Shown here piece after piece: positions 7,163-14,525 of a stretch of 15,399 bases of DNA. This DNA is from SIG710 sp045587665 (GTDB taxonomy: Bacteria; Bacillota; Clostridia; Oscillospirales; CAG-272). The stretch's first letter is position 1; each line of letters starts with the position of its first letter. The position numbers and the translations under genes were made by a program. The stretch spans positions 1-15,399 of the forward strand of contig JAZNCT010000087.1 of assembly GCA_045587665.1 (NCBI GenBank). Direction: 5' to 3'. The notes beneath the pieces were generated by a model, which saw nothing but the letters and a program-made list of their open reading frames with translations, searched no databases and was not told the origin of the DNA.

Positions 7163-8047
7163 ATGAGCGTTTCTGAACATTTCGACAGAAAATTCAACAA
7201 AAGTATGCGCGGTTATAATACCGAAGAGGTAGATGCCGCAATAGATGCCCTTCTTCGCTACTGCGACGAGCTTGAAGATGCCAATCGCGAATTTGAGATC
7301 GCAAACAACGATCTTATTGATGCAAAAACAGAGCTGAACAAAAAGCTTCAAAATTTTGAAAACGAAAATGATTCACTAAAGAAAAAGCTCAGCGAAATGG
7401 GCGAAAATCTTGCAAGGATCGAATCTGTTTATAACGGATACAGAGAAAAATTCGGTGAAGCAAGGGATCTTGTTACCGGTGCAAAAGCTTCTGCAAGCGA
7501 GATAATTGCAAGAGCAAATGCAAAAGCGGAAATAATAGCGGAAGAGGAAGCAAAAAAGCGCAGTGCTATGATAGCTGAGCTTGATGCCGAGATCGACAAG
7601 CGCAGAGATCTCATCGAAAAGCTTGACAGAAGCTATAACAGCTTCAATTCTTCTCTACTTACCGAATTGAGACAAATGATTGATAGGGTTGAAAGCTTTG
7701 CCGTTATGCCCATTCTTCCGGAAGGGCTTCCCGAAAAAGCTGAGAGAGAGGAGTCTGCCCCAATCGCCACGATCCCTCAGAAAGAAGAAATGGTTTTTGC
7801 ATCTGAAGAAGATTCCCAAGATGATATGCCAAAGCAGACAAAAGAAGAAGAAAAAAGCGAAGAGAGCATAGAGGCTGTTGCGGCAGCGCAGTCCCCACTT
7901 GAGATAAAAAATGATTTTATCCCCCTTGGCCCTGTTTGGAGAGAGAACCCCAAAAAAGCAGGCCCATCTGAGCTTTCAAAAATAAAGAACACACTAAACG
8001 ATCTTAACCAAAAGGTTATGGAAAAGAAATCAACACCATATATATAA
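7163..8047 (+). CDS. divIVA: DivIVA-family cell division/polarity coiled-coil protein (294 aa)
   Basis: DivIVA proteins bind curved membrane at septa and poles and recruit division or cell-wall partners. The N-terminal DivIVA domain (about 1-60) has the signature FNKSMRGYNTEEVDAAI. A long coiled coil runs from about 38 to 175 (LNKKLQNFENENDSLKKKL, AEIIAEEEAKKR, IDKRRDLIEKLDR). After that comes an acidic Glu/Ser/Lys-rich linker (about 190-240) and a conserved-looking tail ending KKSTPYI. The residue matching the membrane-inserting Phe17 of B. subtilis DivIVA is Met15, while the next Arg (Arg16) is kept. At 294 residues it is longer than B. subtilis DivIVA (164). AAAGGAGGG lies just upstream of the ATG. 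Confidence 0.9.
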   Translation: MSVSEHFDRKFNKSMRGYNTEEVDAAIDALLRYCDELEDANREFEIANNDLIDAKTELNKKLQNFENENDSLKKKLSEMGENLARIESVYNGYREKFGEARDLVTGAKASASEIIARANAKAEIIAEEEAKKRSAMIAELDAEIDKRRDLIEKLDRSYNSFNSSLLTELRQMIDRVESFAVMPILPEGLPEKAEREESAPIATIPQKEEMVFASEEDSQDDMPKQTKEEEKSEESIEAVAAAQSPLEIKNDFIPLGPVWRENPKKAGPSELSKIKNTLNDLNQKVMEKKSTPYI

Positions 8048-8051
8048 ATTT

Positions 8052-8066
8052 TTAAGGAGACCTTAA
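8052..8066 (+). promoter_or_regulatory. Ribosome binding site of ileS within a small hairpin
   Basis: TTAAGG (8052-8057) and CCTTAA (8061-8066) are perfectly complementary around AGA. The Shine-Dalgarno AAGGAG (8054-8059) is therefore partly in the stem and loop. The stem is AT-rich and short, so its effect may be small. Confidence 0.4.
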
Positions 8067-8069
8067 GCT

Positions 8070-10880
8070 ATGCCAAAGGACTACACAAGTACGCTCAATC
8101 TGCCCCAAACAAGCTTTTCAATGAGGGCAAATCTACCCCAGAGAGAACCCGACACTATAAAGTATTGGGAAAGCATCGATCTCTATAACAAGATGCTTGA
8201 TTCAAACAAAGATAAGCCTCGCTATGTTCTTCATGACGGCCCTCCCTTCTCTAACGGAAATATCCATATGGGAACCGCTATGAACAAGATCCTCAAGGAC
8301 TTTATCAATAAATCAAAACACATGATGGGTCATAGCGTTCCATTCACTCCCGGCTGGGATAACCACGGTATGCCTATCGAAAGCGCTATCATCAAAAAGA
8401 ACAAGATCGACCGCAAAAAGATGTCAATTCCGGAATTCCGCAGTGCCTGCCACCAGTTTGCTCAGAATTTTGTGGATATTCAAATGGGTCAGTTTAAGCG
8501 CATCGGTGTTGTTGCCGATTGGGAAAAGCCCTATCTCACAATGGCTCCCGAATTTGAAGCCCGCGAAGTTAAAGTCTTTGGAGAAATGTTCAAAAAAGGC
8601 TACATCTATAAGGGTCTTAAGCCCGTTTATTGGTGTAACCACGATGAAACCGCCCTTGCTGAGGCTGAGATAGAATATAAGGACATTGCCTGCACATCTA
8701 TTTATGTTAAGTTTAAGGTTAAGGACGATCTCGGCAAGATAGCCGATGTTTGCGACCTTGACAAAACATATTTTATCATATGGACAACAACAACATGGAC
8801 TCTGCCCGGCAACCTTGCTATAGCTCTTCATCCTGATGAAGAATACTCGGTTGTAAAGGCATCTGACGGCAATTTCTATATTCTCGCGTCTGCCCTCACC
8901 GGAAAAACAATGGCGGCAGCAGGCATTGAGAGCTATGAATTTGTTAAGTCCATGCGCGGCCGTGACTTTGAGTTTATGAAGGCCTCTCATCCATTTATTG
9001 ACAGAGAAAGCATTGTTGTAAACGCCGATTATGTTACTATGGAAAGCGGTACAGGATGTGTTCACACAGCCCCCGGATTTGGCGCCGACGACTATATCAC
9101 CTGCCGCCGCTATAATATGGATATCATCGTTCCCGTTGATGACAAGGGTTATCAAACAGAGGACGCAGGTAAGTTTGCCGGAATGTATTATGAGGATTCC
9201 AACAAGGCTATCCTTGAGGATATGAAACAGAGCGGTGCTCTCTTTGCTTCAGAGGAGATCATGCACCAGTATCCTCACTGCTGGAGATGCAAGCATCCTA
9301 TCATCTTCCGTGCTACACCTCAGTGGTTCTGCTCGGTTGACGCATTTAAGGACGAAGCTGCAAAGGCTTGCGAGGATGTTGAATGGCTCCCTGCCTGGGG
9401 CGGCGACAGAATGGTCTCCATGATCAAAGAAAGAGCTGACTGGTGTATTTCCAGACAGCGTCATTGGGGTCTGCCCATTCCCGTTTTCTATTGCGAGGAT
9501 TGCAAAAAGCCTGTTTGCACAGATGAAACAATTGAAGCAGTTTCTGCCCTGTTCGGTGCAGAGGGTTCAAATGCTTGGTATATAAAGGAAGCAAAGGACA
9601 TTTTGCCCGAAGGCTTTAAGTGCCCTCATTGCGGCGGTGTTCACTTCTTCAAGGAGACCGATACCCTTGACGGTTGGTTCGACTCCGGCTCAACTCACTT
9701 CTCTGTTATCGAAAACAACCCTGAACAAAAATGGCCTGCTGATATGTATCTTGAAGGTGCTGACCAATATAGAGGTTGGTTCCAGTCTTCTCTCCTTACC
9801 GCGGTGGGTGCAAAGGGTCAGGGCGCACCCTTTAAAACGGTTCTTACTCACGGCTGGGTAGTTGACGGCGAAGGCAAGGCTATGCACAAGTCTCTTGGCA
9901 ACTCTATCGCCCCCGAAGAGGTGATCACAAAATATGGTGCAGACCTTGTTCGTCTTTGGGTTGCTTCAAGTGACTACAGAGTTGACGTTCGTGTTTCAGA
10001 TCCTATATTCAAGCAGCTTTCAGAAGCTTACAGAAAGATCAGAAACACTTCTCGTATCATTATGGCAAACCTGGGCGATCCTGCTACAGATTTTGACCCG
10101 AGCAAGGATATGGTAAGCCTTGACAAGCTTTATGAAATTGATAAGTGGGCTCTCACCGAGCTTAACAAGCTGGTAAAAACCTGCCGCGATGCTTATAACA
10201 GCTATGAATTCCATATTGTTTATCACGAAGTCTGCAACTTCTGCACCACGACTCTCTCCAAGCTCTATATAGACATAACAAAGGACAGAGTTTATGTTGA
10301 AAAGAAAGATAGCGAAGGCAGAAGGGCGGCTCAAACAGCTATGTTCATCATTCTCAGCTCCCTCACAAGGCTTATCGCTCCCATGCTCTCCTTTACTGCA
10401 GAAGAGATCTGGAAGGCTATGCCACACACAGAGAATGAAAATACGGAAAGCGTATTCCTTAATCCTATGCCCGAATATGAAACAGTCTATGAATTTGCCG
10501 ATATTGAAGCAAGGTGGAATAAGCTCTTTGCTCTCCGCGATGACATCATGAAGGCTCTCGAAGAAGCCCGTGCTTCTAAGCTCATAGGTAAATCTCTCGA
10601 TGCAAAGGTTACTATCTATGCTTCCGATGCCGAGGTATACGGCACTTTTGCAGGCTTTGCAGAAGAGCTGAAAACCGTATTCATCGTTTCGGGGGTAGAG
10701 CTTGTCAGCGGAAACGCTCCCGAGGGTGTATTCTCGGATACAGAAAGCGGAATTGGAGTTAAGGTTGAAACAGCAAGCGGACACAAGTGTGATCGCTGCT
10801 GGGCTTACTGTGAGGAAGGCGAGATGACCGAAGACGGATTTATCTGCCAGCGCTGCAAGAACATTATTGATTCTCTTTGA
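8070..10880 (+). CDS. ileS: Isoleucyl-tRNA synthetase IleS (936 aa)
   Basis: IleS charges tRNA-Ile with isoleucine in the cytoplasm. It is a class I synthetase with an editing domain, and the length is normal. The nucleotide-binding motif near GPPFSNGNIHMGT contains H66-M67-G68-T69 in place of HIGH. The second signature, GEGKAMHKSLGN, has A604-M605-H606-K607-S608 in place of KMSKS. The CP1 editing domain spans about 200-400 (WTTTTWTLPGN, GTGCVHTAPGFGADDY). Tryptophan-rich DGWFDSGSTHF and YRGWFQSS blocks follow. The C-terminal zinc knuckle CDRCWAYC...CQRC marks the bacterial IleS1 type. The start is supported by AAGGAG (8054-8059), which lies in a tight hairpin. No T-box leader precedes it, because only 22 bases separate it from divIVA. 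Identification is secure despite the altered signatures. Confidence 0.97.
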   Translation: MPKDYTSTLNLPQTSFSMRANLPQREPDTIKYWESIDLYNKMLDSNKDKPRYVLHDGPPFSNGNIHMGTAMNKILKDFINKSKHMMGHSVPFTPGWDNHGMPIESAIIKKNKIDRKKMSIPEFRSACHQFAQNFVDIQMGQFKRIGVVADWEKPYLTMAPEFEAREVKVFGEMFKKGYIYKGLKPVYWCNHDETALAEAEIEYKDIACTSIYVKFKVKDDLGKIADVCDLDKTYFIIWTTTTWTLPGNLAIALHPDEEYSVVKASDGNFYILASALTGKTMAAAGIESYEFVKSMRGRDFEFMKASHPFIDRESIVVNADYVTMESGTGCVHTAPGFGADDYITCRRYNMDIIVPVDDKGYQTEDAGKFAGMYYEDSNKAILEDMKQSGALFASEEIMHQYPHCWRCKHPIIFRATPQWFCSVDAFKDEAAKACEDVEWLPAWGGDRMVSMIKERADWCISRQRHWGLPIPVFYCEDCKKPVCTDETIEAVSALFGAEGSNAWYIKEAKDILPEGFKCPHCGGVHFFKETDTLDGWFDSGSTHFSVIENNPEQKWPADMYLEGADQYRGWFQSSLLTAVGAKGQGAPFKTVLTHGWVVDGEGKAMHKSLGNSIAPEEVITKYGADLVRLWVASSDYRVDVRVSDPIFKQLSEAYRKIRNTSRIIMANLGDPATDFDPSKDMVSLDKLYEIDKWALTELNKLVKTCRDAYNSYEFHIVYHEVCNFCTTTLSKLYIDITKDRVYVEKKDSEGRRAAQTAMFIILSSLTRLIAPMLSFTAEEIWKAMPHTENENTESVFLNPMPEYETVYEFADIEARWNKLFALRDDIMKALEEARASKLIGKSLDAKVTIYASDAEVYGTFAGFAEELKTVFIVSGVELVSGNAPEGVFSDTESGIGVKVETASGHKCDRCWAYCEEGEMTEDGFICQRCKNIIDSL

Positions 10881-10896
10881 TCTGATTTCGATCAAA
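10876..10896 (+). other. Small hairpin over the ileS stop codon
   Basis: TTTGATC (10876-10882) pairs with GATCAAA (10890-10896) across a seven-base loop. It has no U-tract on this strand. It stands in tandem with the larger hairpin at 10903-10942. Confidence 0.35.
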
Positions 10897-10902
10897 AAAT
10901 TC

Positions 10903-10946
10903 GAATTGGGATTTTCGATACTTGTATCAAAAATCCCAATTCTTTT
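10903..10946 (+). terminator. Long hairpin with U-tract between ileS and lspA
   Basis: GAATTGGGATTTT (10903-10915) is perfectly complementary to AAAATCCCAATTC (10930-10942). After one C/A mismatch, GATAC (10917-10921) pairs with GTATC (10924-10928), so the dyad covers 40 bases. TTTT (10943-10946) follows and runs straight into the GGAG ribosome binding site of lspA (10947-10950). It fits an intrinsic terminator for ileS with readthrough, or a regulator of lspA. Confidence 0.7.
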
Positions 10947-10955
10947 GGAGTGAAT

Positions 10956-11444
10956 ATGATATTATCATTTTTGATCATCATCGGCACGGTGTTGCTTGAT
11001 CAAGCAACAAAGCTTTTAGCCGTTAAATATTTACAGCCGGTGGGCACATTTCCCATAATAAATGAAGCTTTGCATCTCACATATCATCAAAATAAGGGTG
11101 CTGCTTTTGGTATTCTTCAGGATCACCGTTGGGTATTTATGATAGTCTCAACTCTTGCAATTGTAGGTCTTATAATCTATATAATTAAATATCCACCCAA
11201 AAGCAAATGTTGCAGCATTGGACTTTCCTTTATTATTGGCGGTGGAATCGGCAACATGATAGACAGAACTCTGCTTGGATATGTTGTTGATTTTATTGAT
11301 TTCAGACTTATCAATTTTGCAATATTCAATGTTGCCGACTCGTTTGTTTGCATTGGTGCGGCACTTGTGCTTATATATGTTTTCTTCTTTGATGACAGTG
11401 CAAAGAAAGAGGAACAAAATGACGCAAATAATAAAGGTAACTGA
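10956..11444 (+). CDS. lspA: Lipoprotein signal peptidase II (162 aa)
   Basis: LspA is the aspartyl peptidase that cuts the signal peptide from prolipoproteins after lipidation at the membrane. About four hydrophobic segments are visible (about 1-20, 58-78, 86-101, 121-146). Conserved blocks are LDQATK (Asp15), NKGAAFGIL, GGGIGNMIDR and FNVADSF. The catalytic aspartates are probably Asp103 and Asp128. A GTG at 10950 is also in frame, but I prefer the ATG at 10956 because GGAG (10947-10950) is five bases before it and overlaps the GTG. The basic/acidic tail after 147 is cytoplasmic-looking. The end overlaps rluD by 26 bases, so the two are coupled. Confidence 0.95.
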   Translation: MILSFLIIIGTVLLDQATKLLAVKYLQPVGTFPIINEALHLTYHQNKGAAFGILQDHRWVFMIVSTLAIVGLIIYIIKYPPKSKCCSIGLSFIIGGGIGNMIDRTLLGYVVDFIDFRLINFAIFNVADSFVCIGAALVLIYVFFFDDSAKKEEQNDANNKGN

Positions 11445-12357
11445 AGAGCATAGCGGAAAACGGATAGATGCCTGGCTTGCATCGGTTCTTCCCTTGACAC
11501 GCTCTGCAGCGGTTAAGCTTATCGAAAGCGGAAATATACTTTTAGGTGACAAGACAGTGGCAAAAAGCACAAAGGTCCTATCCGATCAAAGCTATAGCGT
11601 GACTATTCCCGAGCCTGAGCCTTCTGAGGCTCTCCCTGAGAATATCCCCCTTGATATCATCTATGAGGATTCGGAGCTTTTGGTTATAAACAAGCCTAAA
11701 GGTATGGTGGTTCATCCCGCCCCAGGCAATCTATGCGGAACACTTGTCAATGCCCTGCTCTATCACTGCGGCGATTCACTTTCGGGCATTGGTGGAGTTA
11801 TACGACCGGGAATTGTTCATAGAATCGACAAGGACACAAGCGGTCTGCTTGTTGTTGCAAAAAATGATGATGCACACCTGGCTCTCTCAGAGCAGCTGAA
11901 GGACCACACCGTCAGCCGAATATACAGTGCAATTGCTCTCGGAAATTTCAAGCAGGACTGTGGGACGGTTGATGCCCCAATTGGCAGGCACCCAAGTGAC
12001 AGAAAAAAAATGGCGGTCCTTCGCAATTCGGAAAGCGCAAGAGAAGCTGTTACGCACTATAATGTAATTGAACGCTTCGGAAGCTTCACCTATATAAAAT
12101 GCGTTCTCGAAACCGGCAGAACTCACCAGATAAGAGTTCATATGTCAAGCATCGGGCATCCTTTACTTGGTGACGATGTTTACGGTGGTTCGGGCACAAA
12201 ATTTGAGGCACTTCACCGCAAGCTGATATCCGGGCAGTGTCTCCATGCAGGCGAGCTATCATTTGTTCATCCGAAAACAAAAGAAAAAATGCACTTTGAG
12301 ACTCCCCTGCCCTCTTATTTTGAAGAGCTTTTAACCAAACTTAAAAATATAAACTGA
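11419..12357 (+). CDS. rluD: RluD-family 23S rRNA pseudouridine synthase (312 aa)
   Basis: RluA/RluD-family enzymes convert uridines to pseudouridine in 23S rRNA (RluD at the helix 69 loop). The S4 RNA-binding domain is at about 4-65 (SGKRIDAWLASVLPLTRSAAVKLIESGNI). The catalytic domain holds VINKPKGMVVHP, then the signature HRIDKDTSGLLVVAK with catalytic Asp137, and ETGRTHQIRVHMSSIGHPLLGD near 233-254. The frame is open 48 codons further upstream inside lspA, but those residues are a shadow of lspA. The ATG at 11419 has AGAGGAAC just before it and matches the family start. The exact rRNA target cannot be read from sequence. It overlaps lspA by 26 bases, the classic lspA-rluD pairing. Confidence 0.94.
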   Translation: MTQIIKVTEEHSGKRIDAWLASVLPLTRSAAVKLIESGNILLGDKTVAKSTKVLSDQSYSVTIPEPEPSEALPENIPLDIIYEDSELLVINKPKGMVVHPAPGNLCGTLVNALLYHCGDSLSGIGGVIRPGIVHRIDKDTSGLLVVAKNDDAHLALSEQLKDHTVSRIYSAIALGNFKQDCGTVDAPIGRHPSDRKKMAVLRNSESAREAVTHYNVIERFGSFTYIKCVLETGRTHQIRVHMSSIGHPLLGDDVYGGSGTKFEALHRKLISGQCLHAGELSFVHPKTKEKMHFETPLPSYFEELLTKLKNIN

Positions 12358-12366
12358 GCTTAAAAA

Positions 12367-12705
12367 ATGAAACTTTGTGTCTCAACTCTCGGTTGCTGTG
12401 AGTGGTCACTGAACAAATTTGTCGGTTTTCTCAAGGATCTCGGTGTCAGCGGACTTGGGATAAGAGGGCTTGACAACATTATGGATCCAAACGAATTTGA
12501 CTGTTTTAGAAAAGAAAATGAGTTGACCGATTTCGGAAAAGGTGAAATTCCGATAAAAAAGATCGTTTCTATGCTGAACGCTGACGGCTACGACGGCTAC
12601 ATATCCTTTGAGCACGAGCGCAAATGGCATCCTGAGCTTCCCGAACCCCAAATAGCCTTTCCCGAGTTTGTTAATTATTTGAAGAAAAAAACTCTGCAGC
12701 TTTAG
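12367..12705 (+). pseudogene. Sugar-phosphate isomerase/epimerase-like TIM barrel with internal deletion (112 aa)
   Basis: The N-terminus MKLCVSTLGCCEWSLNKFV...GVSGLGIRGLDN matches the start of the xylose-isomerase-like TIM-barrel (AP endonuclease 2) superfamily. The C-terminus DFGKGEIPIKKIVSMLNADG...YISFEHERKWHPELPEP matches the end of the same family. These proteins are normally about 260-290 residues, so roughly 150 central residues are missing, including most metal-binding positions. The apparent junction is near 12500-12540, around the residues FRKENELTDF. The frame is preserved. The start lies nine bases after rluD with no clear ribosome binding site. It is most likely a decayed gene; a short functional product is less likely. 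Length and function of the ancestor are inferred from the family. Confidence 0.7.
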
Positions 12706-12720
12706 CCTCGGGTGCTAAAG
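12700..12720 (+). other. Small hairpin over the stop codon of the deleted isomerase
   Basis: CTTTAGC (12700-12706) pairs with GCTAAAG (12714-12720) around CTCGGGT. GACAGTTTTA follows, a weak U-run. It may add to termination with the stronger hairpin ten bases on. Confidence 0.4.
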
Positions 12721-12730
12721 GACAGTTTTA

Positions 12731-12777
12731 CAAGAATACGGTATATTTCGCAAGAGATATGCCGTATTCTTGTTTTT
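12731..12777 (+). terminator. Intrinsic terminator ending the housekeeping operon
   Basis: CAAGAATACGGTATA (12731-12745) pairs with TATGCCGTATTCTTG (12758-12772), 15 pairs with one wobble, around a 12-base loop. TTTTT (12773-12777) follows on the plus strand. An outer A-T pair (12730/12773) extends the dyad. On the minus strand there is no U-run after the stem, so it serves plus-strand transcription. The recombinase stop codon begins 11 bases after the T-tract. Confidence 0.85.
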
Positions 12778-12787
12778 GTACCTTGTT

Positions 12788-14458
12788 TTAAGCGCTTTTA
12801 GCACTTTGGATTTCCTGCATCATTTCAAAGAGTTCCTTTTCGTCGGGAATGTTGATCAGACCTACTGCCGTAAAGTAAACGTCAAGGCGCACCTGCTTTC
12901 TTCCGTTGATCTTTTCGCTCTTGTGTACCTCGATACGCTGAATAAGTCTGTTGACAAGTGCGGGAGTGAGTTCCTCAATGTCGATACACTTACGGATTGT
13001 TTCAAGGAACACGCGAAGATCAACCTTATCTTGCTCCGCTTGTTCCAATGCGCGTTCCAATTTCTTGGTTTCCTCAACAAGCGTCTTTTGTTGAGTTTCG
13101 TATTTACCCATCATCTTGGAAAATCGCTCATCGTTGATCTTGCCAAGCACGTTGGCTTCGTAAAGACCTTCAATCATCGTGTCGATTTCGGCAATCCTGC
13201 GTTTGTTACGTTCAATCTCCGCTTTCATATTCCTCATATCCGCTGCTTTCGTTAGATTGTGCTTTTTAGAATACATATAGAGGAATACCGCTTCATACTG
13301 CTGAATGAATATCGCAACTCGACGGACAAGCTCCTGTACCATTTCTCGCAAAACGACTTCACGAATGAAGTGGATAGAGCAAGTGCCACGGTTTTCCTTG
13401 TATGCGGAGCACCTATGAAATTCTTGATTTTCTTTTACACTCTTTGCTGCGCAGAAATAAAGCTTAGATTTGCAATCGGCACAGTACAGAAGTCCCGAAA
13501 ACAGACTTTCTCTGCCCGTGGCGGTGTTCCGTCTGCGGTTCTCGCGCAACTCTTGAACGCGGTTGAATGTGTCCTCGCCAATAATTGCTTCTTGGGTGTT
13601 CGGGATAATCTGCCACTCGTCCTCGGGATTGATAACCTTCTTGTGTACCTTGTAGCTGACGATGGAGCTTTTGAAATTAACAGTACAACCCGTATATTGC
13701 CTATTCTCCAAGATATGCTCAATAGAGCTTGTTTCCCAAGCATATTCACCGCGCGCGGATATTTTGTTTCGCGTCTTTCTGCCGCTTGCGATCAAATATG
13801 CGGTTGGAGTTAGGATTTTCTCATCCTCCAACCTTCTTGCAATCTTCATAGGACCGAGTCCTTCGATACACAGCTCAAAGATACGGCGAACTACTCTTGC
13901 CGCAGGTTCGTCCACAAGCCATTGCTTTGGATCGTCCTCAGACTTCTTGTATCCATATGGCACGGTAGAGGAAACGCGCTCCCCCTTGTCCGCCTTAGAT
14001 TTCCATACCGCACGGATTTTCTTACTCGTTTGCGCGGCATACCACTCGTTGAAGATGTTGTTAAACGGCATCATCTCCGTGCCAACGTTCTTCAAGGTGT
14101 CAACGTTCTCTTGAATAGCTATGAAACGAACACCAAGCGAGGGATATTTGATTTCCACATACTTGCCGACGTCAAGATAGTTACGCCCGAAACGGCTGAG
14201 GTCTTTGACGATGACCGTTCCTATTTCGCCGTTCTCAATCATCCGCTGCATACGTTGAAAATCGGGGCGGTCGAAGGTCGTACCCGAAATACCATCATCT
14301 ACGAAAAACTGTGTATTGTGAAAACCATTGGAACGAGCGTATTGAGATAAGATCTCCCTTTGATTCACAATTGAATTACTATCACCATCTCTACCGTCGT
14401 CTTGTGACAGACGGCAGTAAAGGGCGGTTATTTTATTGTTCTCGGCTTGTTTTGTCAT
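12788..14458 (-). CDS. Large serine recombinase, TnpX/TndX-like (556 aa)
   Basis: A site-specific integrase/excisionase of the large serine recombinase family, which cuts all four strands through a serine nucleophile. The resolvase domain (about 9-155) starts ALYCRLSQDDG with the probable catalytic Ser18. It also has DDGISGTTFDRPDFQRM and KDLSRFGRNYLDVG. The recombinase domain (about 170-290) includes VPYGYKKSEDDPKQW and SIEHILENRQYTG. A zinc ribbon uses Cys326, Cys329, Cys350 and Cys360. A coiled coil (about 400-475) and a C-terminal DUF4368-like region (IEELTPALVNRLIQRIEVH) follow. I chose ATG 14458 because AGGTGA lies just upstream; the ATG at 14491 falls in an inverted repeat and precedes the usual start. 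All key residues are present, so it looks intact. Confidence 0.94.
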   Translation of the reverse strand: MTKQAENNKITALYCRLSQDDGRDGDSNSIVNQREILSQYARSNGFHNTQFFVDDGISGTTFDRPDFQRMQRMIENGEIGTVIVKDLSRFGRNYLDVGKYVEIKYPSLGVRFIAIQENVDTLKNVGTEMMPFNNIFNEWYAAQTSKKIRAVWKSKADKGERVSSTVPYGYKKSEDDPKQWLVDEPAARVVRRIFELCIEGLGPMKIARRLEDEKILTPTAYLIASGRKTRNKISARGEYAWETSSIEHILENRQYTGCTVNFKSSIVSYKVHKKVINPEDEWQIIPNTQEAIIGEDTFNRVQELRENRRRNTATGRESLFSGLLYCADCKSKLYFCAAKSVKENQEFHRCSAYKENRGTCSIHFIREVVLREMVQELVRRVAIFIQQYEAVFLYMYSKKHNLTKAADMRNMKAEIERNKRRIAEIDTMIEGLYEANVLGKINDERFSKMMGKYETQQKTLVEETKKLERALEQAEQDKVDLRVFLETIRKCIDIEELTPALVNRLIQRIEVHKSEKINGRKQVRLDVYFTAVGLINIPDEKELFEMMQEIQSAKSA

Positions 14459-14482
14459 AAATTCACCTTTTCCTTTCTTAAA

Positions 14483-14525
14483 GCCGAGCATTGCTGTAAG
14501 GTAGCCTTATTATACAATGCCCGGC
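14483..14525. repeat. Operator-like inverted repeat flanking the recombinase -10 box
   Basis: GCCGAGCATTG (14483-14493) and CAATGCCCGGC (14515-14525) are complementary at 10 of 11 positions, with 21 bases between. On the minus strand one arm is inside the promoter spacer and the other is in the early leader, so the -10 and start site lie between them. A repressor site is the natural reading; an RNA hairpin is not, because one arm is upstream of the start site. Confidence 0.55.

Noticed and set aside
8041..8069. T-box riboswitch before ileS
   Set aside because: Only 22 bases separate divIVA and ileS, and no specifier-loop or T-box sequence is visible.
10020..10895. Minus-strand open frame of 291 codons within ileS (and a similar one of 243 codons at 8424-9155)
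   Set aside because: Both lie opposite a clear ileS gene. The products show Cys/Ile-rich shadow composition with no recognisable domain.
11275..11418. A 48-residue hydrophobic extension of RluD that could look like a membrane anchor
   Set aside because: It is lspA read in another frame. The ATG at 11419 has a ribosome binding site and matches the family N-terminus.
12706..12790. tRNA gene as the integration target
   Set aside because: No cloverleaf or conserved tRNA bases are visible. The only structures are the two hairpins described.
12770..14350. A run of plus-strand open frames opposite the recombinase (161, 184, 150 and 142 codons)
   Set aside because: They overlap one another in different frames and mirror an intact recombinase with all catalytic residues.
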